Shown here: positions 16,701 to 24,890 of the stretch, piece by piece
How positions within the stretch are numbered: position 1 is the stretch's first letter
Layout of the letters: every line of letters starts with the position of its first letter
NCBI GenBank assembly: GCA_036555615.1
Contig: DATBKZ010000034.1
Span: forward strand, 62,001 to 126,000
Source: SG8-41 sp036555615
Lineage (GTDB): Bacteria; Pseudomonadota; Gammaproteobacteria; Burkholderiales; SG8-41
DNA: 64,000 nucleotides
Direction: 5' to 3'
Made by a program: the position numbers and the translations under genes
Notes under the pieces: model-generated
Told to the model about the DNA's origin: nothing
What the model saw: only the letters and a program-made list of their open reading frames with translations
Database searches by the model: none

Positions 16701-18896
16701 CGTAACCGCGACAAGGAGGTGCACAAGAAGCGCCTGGCGGCGCTGGTGTCCGCGCATCCCGCGCTCGCGGCTGGAGTGGAGGCTGCGCTGCGCGCCGTGA
16801 ACGGCACGCCGGGCCAGCGCGCGAGCTTCGACGCGCTGCACGAGCTGCTCGAGGCGCAGGCCTATCGCCTGGCCTACTGGCGGGTCGCCTCCGACCAGAT
16901 CAACTACCGCCGTTTTTTCGACATCAACAATCTCGCCGCGCTGCGGATGGAGGACGAGGCGGTATTCGACGCCACGCATCGCCTGGTTTTCGAGCTGCTG
17001 GGCGGCGGCTGGGTTGACGGCGTGCGCATCGACCATCCCGACGGGCTGTACGATCCGGTGCGCTACTTCCGGCGCCTGCAGGAGCGCTACGCCCCGACGG
17101 TCGCGCTTGCGGAGAAGCCGCGCGGCTGGCCGCTCTATCTTCTCGCCGAAAAGATCACTGCGGGGCACGAGCGGGTGCCCGAGAGCTGGCCGATCCATGG
17201 CACGACCGGCTACCGGTTTGCGAACGTCGTCAACGGCCTGTTCGTGGACGGCGCCGCGAAACGCAAGATGGAACGGACCTATCATTCGTTCACCGGGGAG
17301 ACGCGGGCATTCGAGGAAATTGCCTACCAGGCGAAGCACCTGATCCAGCGCACCGCGCTCGCGAGCGAACTCGCCGTGCTCGCGAACCGGCTCGCCCGCA
17401 TCGCCCAGGCCGACCGCCGCACGCGCGATTTCACGCTGACCGCCCTGCGCGATGCATTGAGCGAAGTGGCGGCGTGCTTCCCGGTTTATCGCACTTACAT
17501 CGACGAACGCACCGGGGCGGAGGACCGGCGCTACATCGAGTGGGCCGTGGCGCGCGCGAAGAAGAGAAGCCAGGCCGCGGACGTGACGATATTCGATTTC
17601 GTGCAGCGCGCGCTGCTCGGACAACCGCTCGAGGATGCCGATGCCGCGCTCGCCCGGCTCACGCGCGAGTTCGCGATGAAGTTTCAGCAGTTCACCGCTC
17701 CGGTCGCAGCCAAGGGGGTGGAGGACACGGCGTTCTACCGCTATCACCGACTGGCATCGCTCAACGAGGTCGGCGGCGATCCCGATGATTTCGGCTTCAC
17801 CATTACGGCCTTTCATGGCGCCAGCCGGGACCGCGCGAAGAACTGGCCGCACACGCTCCTCGCGACCTCTACGCATGACAGCAAGCGCGCGGAAGACGTG
17901 CGCGCGCGGATCGATGTGCTCTCCGAGATGCCGGCGGCCTGGCGACTGGAGGCGGGGCGCTGGAGCCGGCTCAATCGCAATCGCAAGCGCAAGGTCGACG
18001 ACGCCGAGGCGCCCTCGCGCAACGACGAGTACCTGCTCTACCAGACGCTGGTCGGCACGTGGCCCGCGCCGGCGCCGGACGAGGCGGGGCGCGCGCGCTA
18101 CTGCGAGCGGATCGAAGCCTACATGCTCAAGGCCGCACGCGAGGCGAAGCAGCATACGTCCTGGATCAACCGCAACGCCGAATACGAAAACGCCCTGGTG
18201 GAATTCGTGCGGGGATTGCTCCGCGCCCCCACAGGGGCCCCGTTCATCGAGCGGTTGAGCACCTTCACGGCGGAGGTCGCACGCGTCGGCTGGGTGAACA
18301 GCCTGTCGCAGCTTGCCATCAAGCTGACCGCTCCTGGCGTGCCCGATTTCTACCAGGGGTGCGAGTTCTGGTCGCTCGATCTCGTCGATCCCGACAACCG
18401 CCGGCCCGTGGATTTCGAGCGCCGGCGCGCGCTGCTGGGGGAGCTCAAGGCCGGGTTCGAAGGCGAGCCCTCCCGCCGCCTCGAGCGCGCGCGAGCGCTT
18501 CTCGATGACATGGCCGACGGGCGCGTCAAGCTCTATGTGACGTGGCAGGGGCTCAGAACGCGCGCGGCGCGGCGCCCCCTCTTCGCGGCAGGAGAGTACC
18601 TGGCGCTCGAGACGACAGGCAGCCAGGCGCAGCGCGTGTGCGCGTTCGCGCGAGTGAACGGCGGAGCGGCATCGATTACGATCGTGCCCCGCCTGATCGC
18701 GGGGCTGCCGACTGCGTCCGCGCTGCCACTGGGGCGCCCCGCGTGGGGCGACACGCTCGTGACCCTGCCGCCGCGGCTGGCACGGCGCTACCGCAACATA
18801 TTCACCGGCGAGGAGCATGCCTGCGAGAGTGCGACAACGCTTGACGTGGCCGCTGTCCTCGCGCATTTTCCGGTGGCGACACTGATAGCCGAATAA
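13791..18896 (+). CDS. malQ-treY: 4-alpha-glucanotransferase / malto-oligosyltrehalose synthase fusion
   Basis: A single 1701-codon frame. Residues about 1-700 are a GH77 amylomaltase (MalQ) with Asp488 (ALRIDHVMGL), Glu536 (IGEDLGT) and Asp588 (STHDLPT). An alanine/arginine-rich linker (about 715-745) leads to GH13_26 malto-oligosyltrehalose synthase (TreY), opening with ATYRLQLN and carrying Asp1081 (VRIDHPDG), Glu1120 (LAEKI) and Asp1363 (STHDSKR). MalQ would lengthen short glucans and TreY isomerises the reducing end to a trehalosyl bond, feeding TreZ. Each half has a full triad and near family length, so both are probably active. The frame was followed without interruption, so it is not an assembly artefact visible from this sequence. 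Such fusions occur in other proteobacteria. Confidence 0.95.
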   Translation: MNPSALDRLCALVGIAPEYSDIWGARHRAPDETRLALLQAMGIVANAAGVENALEEREARPWRRGLPPVSVQREDVVPYRWEICCEERRRGQAHRWSFALESGEVRSGEFRPADLPRLAERVIDGTRFLKVAFEWRERLPLGYHRFTLQPPDGTVAVLTLIIVPRRCYTPPALESGGRVWGPVLQLYAVRSGRNWGIGDFTDLRSAIELAGRAGAGIVGVNPLHALFPHNPDHISPYSPSSRVYLNALYVDVEAVPEFSECESTRAAVAAPEFQSRLRALRARDLVDYRGVAEAKLWALRAIFDHFRSRHIVPRTPRGEAFLAYQRSGGEPLTRFALFQALQEDFHARDENVWGWPVWPEPYRDPASPQVRAFLEANRERVDFYAWLQWLADEQLGACGRRSWELGLGVGLYQDLAISVDRAGAETWAWQGVYAEFASIGSPPDDFNLNGQNWGLPPPIPEALAESAYAPFVATLRANMRHSGALRIDHVMGLMRLFWIPPGGKPADGTYVHYPFQDLIGVLALESLRNRCLVIGEDLGTVPDAVRAALAPLGVLSYRLLLFEKERDGSFKAPAVYPAPALAAVSTHDLPTLRSLWIGHDLDLRAKLGLYPSEAQRERQVVERAQDRARLLVALEREGLLPAGMTVHPVSAPEMTPELARALHVYLARSPAQVMMVQMEDVLGQLEQVNLPATSTEYPNWSRKLPLNLEEWSADARVTGLADSLRGERGVGAQPRAVAGTARPAAVIPLATYRLQLNREFTFRDATAVVPYLAELGVSHVYCSPYLRARPGSTHGYDIIDHNALNPEIGGRDDFEHFACTLASHAMGHLLDMVPNHMGVMGADNAWWMDVLENGPASVYAGFFDIDWQPVDPMLAGRVLVPVLGNHYGVVLELGELKLAFEPERGAFSVWYQQNRFPLDPGGYGRILERVSKHAPPQDLAPAARNELESLASAFGHLPGRNESGAEKRAERNRDKEVHKKRLAALVSAHPALAAGVEAALRAVNGTPGQRASFDALHELLEAQAYRLAYWRVASDQINYRRFFDINNLAALRMEDEAVFDATHRLVFELLGGGWVDGVRIDHPDGLYDPVRYFRRLQERYAPTVALAEKPRGWPLYLLAEKITAGHERVPESWPIHGTTGYRFANVVNGLFVDGAAKRKMERTYHSFTGETRAFEEIAYQAKHLIQRTALASELAVLANRLARIAQADRRTRDFTLTALRDALSEVAACFPVYRTYIDERTGAEDRRYIEWAVARAKKRSQAADVTIFDFVQRALLGQPLEDADAALARLTREFAMKFQQFTAPVAAKGVEDTAFYRYHRLASLNEVGGDPDDFGFTITAFHGASRDRAKNWPHTLLATSTHDSKRAEDVRARIDVLSEMPAAWRLEAGRWSRLNRNRKRKVDDAEAPSRNDEYLLYQTLVGTWPAPAPDEAGRARYCERIEAYMLKAAREAKQHTSWINRNAEYENALVEFVRGLLRAPTGAPFIERLSTFTAEVARVGWVNSLSQLAIKLTAPGVPDFYQGCEFWSLDLVDPDNRRPVDFERRRALLGELKAGFEGEPSRRLERARALLDDMADGRVKLYVTWQGLRTRAARRPLFAAGEYLALETTGSQAQRVCAFARVNGGAASITIVPRLIAGLPTASALPLGRPAWGDTLVTLPPRLARRYRNIFTGEEHACESATTLDVAAVLAHFPVATLIAE

Positions 18897-19109
18897 TTGA
18901 TGGAACTTTTCAGAGCAAGCGGGCACAAAAAAGGAGGCGAAATCAAAGCGGTAGCTTGACCGCCGCACGCCGGGTCGCTCTCAGGGAGCGTACCCGTCGC
19001 GCCACGAAATGATGAATAATCAGTTGAGGAGGGGGATGGGAGCCGTGTCGCTGCAAACCCCGGAGAAATTCAACCGGCGCGTCCGCTGCGCGGTCGCGAC
19101 CTTGACCTC

Positions 19110-19907
19110 ATGCGCGCGCTGAACCCGCGCGTCGATCCGGAGGAATTCTTCGCGCGCGTCGTGCACGCGCCCGTGCGCGTGCTGATACTCGACTACGACG
19201 GGACGCTCGCGCCGTTCCAGGTGCGCCCGGAGCGGGCGGTGCCGTACGCCGGTGTGGAGGAGGTGCTCGACGAGATCATGGCGGCGGAGAGGAGCCGCAT
19301 CGTCATCGTGACGGGACGGACCGTCGGCGATCTCGTGCCGCTGCTGAATCTTCAGCGCCGCCCGGAGCTGTGGGGCACACACGGCTGGGAGCGGCTGCTG
19401 CCCGACGGGCGTGGCGCGCGGGCGGAGCTTGATCAGGATGTGCGCCGGCGCCTTAACGAGGGAGAGCGGCGGGCGCGCGAGCTCTCGCATGTCGGCGCGC
19501 GCGTCGAGACCAAGCCCGCGAGCGTCGCGCTGCATTGGCGGGGCACCTCCGCGCTCGCCGCCGCCCGGATCCGCGAGGCGTTGCCGCAGCTCTGGGAGCC
19601 GCTTGCCGCCGACGGCGAGCTCGAGCTGCTGGAATTCGACGGGGGCGTGGAACTGCGGGCGCGCGGCTGCAACAAGCGGCACGCGGTCGACGCGGTGCTG
19701 GCCGAGACACCGGAAGACGCGGCGGTCGCGTATCTGGGCGACGACTTCACCGACGAGGACGCCTTTGTCGCCGTGAAGCCGCGCGGGCTCGCGGTGCTGG
19801 TGCGTCCGGAATTCCGCGAGACCGCGGCTGACGTCTGGATCCGCCCGCCGCGCGAGCTGATCGCCTTCCTCAAGCGCTGGCGCGACGCATGCGGGGGTGT
19901 GCCATGA
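19110..19907 (+). CDS. otsB: Trehalose-6-phosphate phosphatase
   Basis: HAD-superfamily phosphatase converting trehalose-6-phosphate to trehalose. Motif I is LDYDGT with nucleophile Asp28 and Asp30; motif II is IVIVTGR; the cap segment contains WGTHGWE and KPASVALHWR; motif III/IV are GCNKRHAV and YLGDDFTDEDAF. The 265-residue length matches OtsB. ATG 19110 has no good ribosome-binding site, but upstream ATG/GTG codons checked are out of frame. About 210 bp separate it from malQ-treY, so it may begin a new transcript. Its stop overlaps the mscS start by 4 bp (ATGA). Confidence 0.94.
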   Translation: MRALNPRVDPEEFFARVVHAPVRVLILDYDGTLAPFQVRPERAVPYAGVEEVLDEIMAAERSRIVIVTGRTVGDLVPLLNLQRRPELWGTHGWERLLPDGRGARAELDQDVRRRLNEGERRARELSHVGARVETKPASVALHWRGTSALAAARIREALPQLWEPLAADGELELLEFDGGVELRARGCNKRHAVDAVLAETPEDAAVAYLGDDFTDEDAFVAVKPRGLAVLVRPEFRETAADVWIRPPRELIAFLKRWRDACGGVP

Positions 19908-20971
19908 AGTGGTGGACGCAGTTGACGACGGCGAACGAGCCGGCGGACTTCCTGGCCGCGCTCGCCGTTGCGCTGGCAGTCTGGATCGCGCTGGCCATTG
20001 CCAAGCGCTATGGCGGCCGTCTGCTCACCCGCATGGCAAAGCGATCCGGGGCGCTCTGGGGCGATCTCCTCGCCGGGACCGTGCGGGCGACGAGCCTCAT
20101 CCTGCTCACGCCCGTCGCGCTCCACGCCGGATTCTCCGTGCTCGATGCGCCGGCGCGGCTGACGCGCTTAATCGAGGTCGCCGCGATGCTGGCGCTCCTG
20201 GCGCAGGCGGGGCTGTGGGCAAACCGCCTGATCGCGCTGTGGATGGAGCAGAAAATCGAGGCGAGCCGTGAGCGCGGGACGGAAGGCGCCACCGCCTTGA
20301 GCTTGCTCACGTTCGCGGCGCGGGTGGCGCTCTGGTCGGTGGTGCTCCTCGCGGCGCTCGATCAGCTTGATTTCGACGTTACCGCGCTGGTGGCGGGCCT
20401 GGGCATCGGCGGCGTCGCGGTGGCGCTGGCCGCGCAGAACATCCTGGGCGATCTGTTCGCGTCGCTTTCCATCGTGCTCGACAAGCCGTTCGTGGTCGGC
20501 GATTTCATCGTGGTCGACGGCCTGCGCGGTGTGGTCGAGCGCGTGGGCGTCAAGACGACGCGCGTGCGCAGCCTCGACGGCGAGCTCCTGGTCATTCCGA
20601 ATGCCGACCTGATGAAAAGCCGCATTCACAATTTCCGGCAGATGGACGAGCGGCGTGTTCTGTTCACGCTCGGGGTGACCTACCAGACGCCCCCGGAGAA
20701 GGTGCAGGCGCTTCCGCGGTGGCTGCGCGAGGCGGTGGAGGCCGTCCCGCGAACGCGGTTCGACCGCGCGCACTTCAAGGAGTACGGCGATTCCGCGCTC
20801 GTGTTCGAAATCGTCTACTACGTGCTCGATCGCGACTACAATCTCTACATGGACGTCCAGCAGGCGATCAACCTCGCCATCTTCGATCGCTTCGCGCGCG
20901 AAGGGGTGGAGTTTGCCTACCCGACGCGCACGCTGCACCTGCAGACAGGCCCGGCCGTGGCCTCGGAATGA
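19904..20971 (+). CDS. MscS-family mechanosensitive channel
   Basis: A 355-residue inner-membrane channel that would open under hypo-osmotic shock. There are about five TM helices (residues 17-35, 55-80, 90-115, 135-155, 160-185). The last contains the glycine/alanine-rich pore helix pattern (AGLGIGGVAVALAAQN), followed by the beta domain motif FVVGDFIVVDG and LLVIPNADLMKSRIHNF, and a C-terminal alpha/beta domain. ATG 19904 overlaps the otsB stop (ATGA), and the otsA start follows 10 bp after its stop. Embedding a tension-gated channel between the two trehalose-6-phosphate genes couples solute synthesis to solute release. Confidence 0.92.
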   Translation: MKWWTQLTTANEPADFLAALAVALAVWIALAIAKRYGGRLLTRMAKRSGALWGDLLAGTVRATSLILLTPVALHAGFSVLDAPARLTRLIEVAAMLALLAQAGLWANRLIALWMEQKIEASRERGTEGATALSLLTFAARVALWSVVLLAALDQLDFDVTALVAGLGIGGVAVALAAQNILGDLFASLSIVLDKPFVVGDFIVVDGLRGVVERVGVKTTRVRSLDGELLVIPNADLMKSRIHNFRQMDERRVLFTLGVTYQTPPEKVQALPRWLREAVEAVPRTRFDRAHFKEYGDSALVFEIVYYVLDRDYNLYMDVQQAINLAIFDRFAREGVEFAYPTRTLHLQTGPAVASE

Positions 20972-20981
20972 CGGAGGACCG

Positions 20982-22484
20982 GTGAAAGGAAAGAGCGAGC
21001 GGCTGATCGTGGTGTCGAACCGTTTGCCGTTCTCCTTCCGGCGCGTGGCGGACGGTAGCTGGAAGGCGGAACCGAGCGGCGGCGGCCTGGTGACGGCGCT
21101 CCTGCCGGTGTTGCGGCACCGCGGCGGCATGTGGATCGGCTGGCCGGGCATCGCGGATGCAGCCGAGGGGCTCGACCAGGAGCTGGCGGCGGTCGGGAAG
21201 GGCGCCGGTTTCGCGCTGAAGGAGGTGCCGCTCACCCCGGAAGAGGTGCGCAATTTCTACGAGGGGTTCTCGAACGAGATCATCTGGCCGCTGTTCCACG
21301 ACATGCAGCTCCTGTGCAACTTCGATCCCGCGTACTGGCGCACCTACCGTGAAGTCAACCGCAAGTTCGCGCGCGTCGTGCATGACGAATGCGGCGCCGG
21401 CGACTTCGTGTGGGTGCACGACTACCATCTCATGGGCGTCGCCTCCGAGCTGCGCCGCCTGAAGAGCGCGGCGCGCATCGGCTTCTTCCTGCACATCCCT
21501 TTCCCGTCCCCCGACATCTTCCTGAAGCTCCCATGGCGGCTGGAGATCATCGAGTCGCTGCTGCGCTACGACCTGGTCGGCTTCCAGACCATGCGCGACC
21601 GGCGCAATTTCATCCAGTGCGTGCGCGAGCTGCTGCGGGACGTCGAGTTCGAAGGCCGCGGCCAGGTGCTGCAGGCGACGGTATCCGGGCGCAAGGTGCG
21701 CATCGGGAACTTCCCGATCAGCATCGATTTCAACGCCTTCCTGCGCCAGGCGACGACGAGCGAGGTCGCCGCCCGCGCCAAGGAATTGCACCGGCTGCTG
21801 CCCAACCGCAAGCTGCTCTTGGGCATCGACCGCCTCGATTACACCAAGGGCATTCCGCAGCGCTTGCAGGCGTTCCAGAACGTGCTCGAGCGCTACCCGG
21901 ACCTGCGCGAGCGCCTCTCCCTGATCCAGGTCGTGGTCCCGAGCCGCGAGGACATCGAGCAGTACCAGGAGCTGAAGATTGAGATCGAGCGGCTGGTCGG
22001 CCGGATCAACGGTTCCTTCGTGCGCCCGGGCGGGTGGGTCCCGGTATGGTACGTCTACCGCAGCCTCTCGCGGCTCGACCTCCTCGCCTACTACCGGGCG
22101 GCGGACATCGGGCTCATCACGCCGCTCAAGGACGGCATGAACCTCGTGGCCAAGGAATACTGCGCGTGCAGCATCGAGGAGGACTGCGCGCTGATCCTGT
22201 CGGAATTTGCAGGCGCCGCGGCGCAGCTCGCGAACAACGCGCTGCTCGTCAACCCGTTCGACATCGAGGGCGTTGCGGACGCGATCCACCGTGCCTACCA
22301 CATGGATGCGGGCGAGCGCCAGGCGCGCATGCGCAGGATGCGTCGCTCGATCCGGGAAAATGACGTATTCTGGTGGGTGGACTCGTTTCTGCGCGCCGCC
22401 ATTGCACGCGATCTCAAGGCGTTTCCGCAGCCGGAGCATGTCGTCGCCGACGAGATGATGGACTACACGCCGCTGGTCCTGTGA
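20982..22484 (+). CDS. otsA: Trehalose-6-phosphate synthase
   Basis: GT20 glycosyltransferase that joins UDP-glucose and glucose-6-phosphate. Recognised by VVSNRLPF at the N-terminus, the loop SGGGLVTALLPVL, VWVHDYHLM (sugar-phosphate pocket), FFLHIPFPSPDIF, LGIDRLDYTKGIP and the nucleotide-sugar motif DGMNLVAKEY. The length is 500 residues. GTG 20982 is chosen because a perfect GGAGGA lies 4-5 bp upstream and it gives the family's start immediately before the first strand; the open frame further upstream is a shadow of mscS. With otsB and the intervening mscS it forms an operon. Confidence 0.95.
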   Translation: MKGKSERLIVVSNRLPFSFRRVADGSWKAEPSGGGLVTALLPVLRHRGGMWIGWPGIADAAEGLDQELAAVGKGAGFALKEVPLTPEEVRNFYEGFSNEIIWPLFHDMQLLCNFDPAYWRTYREVNRKFARVVHDECGAGDFVWVHDYHLMGVASELRRLKSAARIGFFLHIPFPSPDIFLKLPWRLEIIESLLRYDLVGFQTMRDRRNFIQCVRELLRDVEFEGRGQVLQATVSGRKVRIGNFPISIDFNAFLRQATTSEVAARAKELHRLLPNRKLLLGIDRLDYTKGIPQRLQAFQNVLERYPDLRERLSLIQVVVPSREDIEQYQELKIEIERLVGRINGSFVRPGGWVPVWYVYRSLSRLDLLAYYRAADIGLITPLKDGMNLVAKEYCACSIEEDCALILSEFAGAAAQLANNALLVNPFDIEGVADAIHRAYHMDAGERQARMRRMRRSIRENDVFWWVDSFLRAAIARDLKAFPQPEHVVADEMMDYTPLVL

Positions 22485-22515
22485 CAGCGGAGCGACACCC
22501 GGGGCGTTCCGCGCG

Positions 22516-23715
22516 ATGACCACCTTCCTGCCGCAATACCCGTTTCCGCCCAATCCGGTACTGCTGTTCGGCCTGCTGCTGCTCGCCGGGGTGGCCGGCG
22601 GCGAGCTCGTCAAGCGCGCGCTGAGGCTGCCTCGCATCGTCGGCTACGTGCTGATCGGCCTGCTGCTCGGCGCGAGCGGGTTCAACCTGCTCGATCCAGG
22701 GCTCGTCGGGGAGTCGTGGATCTTCGTCGAGATCGCGCTCGGCCTAGTGCTGTTCGAACTCGGGCGCAGGCTCCATTTCAAGTGGCTGCGCAACGATCCC
22801 TGGCTGCTCGCGACGGGGCTCCTCGAAAGCGCGCTCGCGTTCGGCTTCCTCTACCTGACGCTCGCCTATTTCGGCGTCCAGCCGATCTACGCGGCGGTCG
22901 CGGCGGCAATCGGGGTCTCGACATCGCCGGCGGTGGTGCTGCTCGTGGCGCAGGAGCTGAAAGCGGAAGGGCAGGTGACCGAGCGCGCGCTGAATCTCAC
23001 GGCGCTGAACAGCGTGGTCGCGTTCGTGCTGACGACGATGCTGCTGTCGTGGATCCACCACGAATACCGGGCGGGCTGGACGACGGTCGCCCTGCACCCT
23101 GTGTACCTCCTCGGCGGCTCGCTCGCGCTCGGCTTCGCAGCGAGCGTCGTGGCCATCGCCCTCTCGCGCTGGCTGGGGCAGCGCGCCGAGCGCCAGTTCG
23201 CGTTGCTGCTCGCGTTGATCGTGCTCACCATCGGCGCAGCCCGCATGCTGGAGCTCTCGGTGCTGCTCGCGCTGCTCGCCCTGGGGGTATTCTCGCGCAA
23301 CCTCGATACGCGCCACGACGTCATGACGGTGGACCTCTCCGGCATCGGCCAGATCTTCTACGTGGTGCTGTTCGTCGTCAGCGGCGCGAGGCTCCCGCTC
23401 GTGGAGCTGATGCTGGGCGGCGGGCTCGCGGTCGCGTACGTGACGGCGCGCTTCGCCGGCAAGCTGATCGGCGTCATGAGCCTGAGCCATCTGAGCGGGG
23501 TGCGGCCGGGCGCCGCGCTGATGCTCGGAGTCGCGCTCATGCCAATGTCGGGGCTGGCGCTTGCGATCGTGCATGGCACGACAGATCTTTACCCCGAATT
23601 CGGCGCCAGGCTCGCCGCGATCGTGCTCTCGGCAGTGTTGATCCTCGAGCTGATCGGCCCGGTGGCGGTGCAATTCGCGCTCAAGCGCGCCGGCGAGGCG
23701 AGGGACGCAGCGTGA
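22516..23715 (+). CDS. CPA2-type cation:proton antiporter
   Basis: A 399-residue integral membrane protein with about 12 hydrophobic segments over its whole length. The segment LGLVLFELGRRL and the discontinuous-helix region GVSTSPAVVLLVAQEL resemble the Na+/H+ (PF00999) exchanger core. It lacks the cytosolic RCK/TrkA-N domain found in KefB/KefC, so it is a minimal transporter. It follows otsA by 31 bp and its stop is overlapped (GTGA) by the start of the carboxylate-amine ligase. K+ or Na+ efflux in osmotic adjustment is inferred from the neighbours; the ion is not readable from sequence. Confidence 0.88.
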   Translation: MTTFLPQYPFPPNPVLLFGLLLLAGVAGGELVKRALRLPRIVGYVLIGLLLGASGFNLLDPGLVGESWIFVEIALGLVLFELGRRLHFKWLRNDPWLLATGLLESALAFGFLYLTLAYFGVQPIYAAVAAAIGVSTSPAVVLLVAQELKAEGQVTERALNLTALNSVVAFVLTTMLLSWIHHEYRAGWTTVALHPVYLLGGSLALGFAASVVAIALSRWLGQRAERQFALLLALIVLTIGAARMLELSVLLALLALGVFSRNLDTRHDVMTVDLSGIGQIFYVVLFVVSGARLPLVELMLGGGLAVAYVTARFAGKLIGVMSLSHLSGVRPGAALMLGVALMPMSGLALAIVHGTTDLYPEFGARLAAIVLSAVLILELIGPVAVQFALKRAGEARDAA

Positions 23716-24890
23716 GTAATATGAGTGCCATGAGCGGCAACGAGCAGGCCTTCACGCCCTCCAAGGGGCTCACGGTCGGGGTCGAGGTCGAGCTGCAGAT
23801 CCTCAACTCGCGCGACTACGATCTCGCGCGCGACGCCGCGGACTTGATCGGGCTGCTCGAGAAGACGCCCCATCCCGGCGCGGTCAAGCCGGAGATCACC
23901 GAAAGCATGGTGGAGCTGAACAGCTCGATCCACGCGGGCCATGACACCCTGCTCGCAGAGCTCAAGGCGATCCGCGACACCGTGGTGCAGGCGGCGAGCC
24001 GGTTGAACGTGCGCATCGCCGGCGGCGGCTCGCACCCCTTCCACATGTGGGCCGACCGTCGCATCTATCCCACGGAGCGCTTCCGGCACCTGCTCGCGCT
24101 CTACGGCTACCTCGCGAAGCAGTTCACGATCTTCGGGCAGCACGTGCATGTGGGCTGCCCCGACGGAGATGTCGCGATCTATCTCACCCATATCCTGTCG
24201 CGCTATGTGCCGCACTTCATCGCGCTCTCGGCGTCCTCGCCCTACCAGCAGGGCGAGGACACCTCCTACGCCTCCTCGCGCCTGAATACGGTGACCGCGT
24301 TTCCGCTCTCGGGGCAGGTCCCGTTCGTGCACTCGTGGAAGGAGTTCCTCGAGTACTTCGAGAAGATGCGCGGCTACGGCATCGTCGAGAGCATGAAGGA
24401 CTTCTACTGGGACATCCGCCCGAAGCCGGAGTACGGCACCGTCGAGATCCGCGTTTTCGATACGCCGCTCACCGTCGAGCATTCGGCCGCGCTCGCGGCT
24501 TATACGCAGTCTCTCGCCCGCTACATCCTGACCGACCGGCCGTTTGCGCCGCTGCGCGACGTCTATACGCTGTACAACTACAATCGCTTCCAGGCCTGCC
24601 GCTACGGTCTGGATGGCAAGATCGTCAATGCCTACACGCAACGCCACGTGAGGCTCAAGGAGGACATCCTGGAGACCCTGGCTGTCATCGCCCCGCATGC
24701 CGCGGCGCTCGGCAACGGGCTCGCGCTGGCGAAGCTCGCGGCCGATGTCGAGGCCGGGCGCTCCGGCGCCAACCGCTTGCGCGAGATCTTCCGCGAGCGG
24801 GGATCGCTCAACGACGTCGCCCGGGTGCAGAGCGACATGTGGATGGGCGCCACCGAGCCCGCCCGGGCAAAGGAGGCATCCAGACCGTGA
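23712..24890 (+). CDS. YbdK-type carboxylate-amine ligase (GCS2 family)
   Basis: ATP-dependent ligase of the glutamate-cysteine ligase 2 family. Visible are GVEVELQIL near residue 20, the ITESMVELNSS segment, GQHVHVGCPDGD, and WDIRPKPEYGTVEIRVFD, which line the ATP/Mg2+ and glutamate sites in the family. E. coli YbdK has only weak gamma-glutamylcysteine activity, so the true amine partner is open. Start: GTG 23712 overlaps the antiporter stop; ATG 23721 and ATG 23730 are alternatives. The stop overlaps the next gene's GTG. Pairing with a gamma-glutamyl hydrolase suggests making and breaking a gamma-glutamyl amide. Confidence 0.88.
   Translation: MSNMSAMSGNEQAFTPSKGLTVGVEVELQILNSRDYDLARDAADLIGLLEKTPHPGAVKPEITESMVELNSSIHAGHDTLLAELKAIRDTVVQAASRLNVRIAGGGSHPFHMWADRRIYPTERFRHLLALYGYLAKQFTIFGQHVHVGCPDGDVAIYLTHILSRYVPHFIALSASSPYQQGEDTSYASSRLNTVTAFPLSGQVPFVHSWKEFLEYFEKMRGYGIVESMKDFYWDIRPKPEYGTVEIRVFDTPLTVEHSAALAAYTQSLARYILTDRPFAPLRDVYTLYNYNRFQACRYGLDGKIVNAYTQRHVRLKEDILETLAVIAPHAAALGNGLALAKLAADVEAGRSGANRLREIFRERGSLNDVARVQSDMWMGATEPARAKEASRP

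Noticed and set aside
13641..18968. 1775-codon minus-strand frame opposite malQ-treY
   Set aside because: Arg/Ala/His-rich composition with no domain, fully antisense to a frame with two complete catalytic triads.
22716..23711. Carboxylate-amine ligase extended upstream to a 724-residue fusion
   Set aside because: The extension is the out-of-frame antiporter gene and is Arg-rich without domain features; the family N-terminus starts near 23712-23730.
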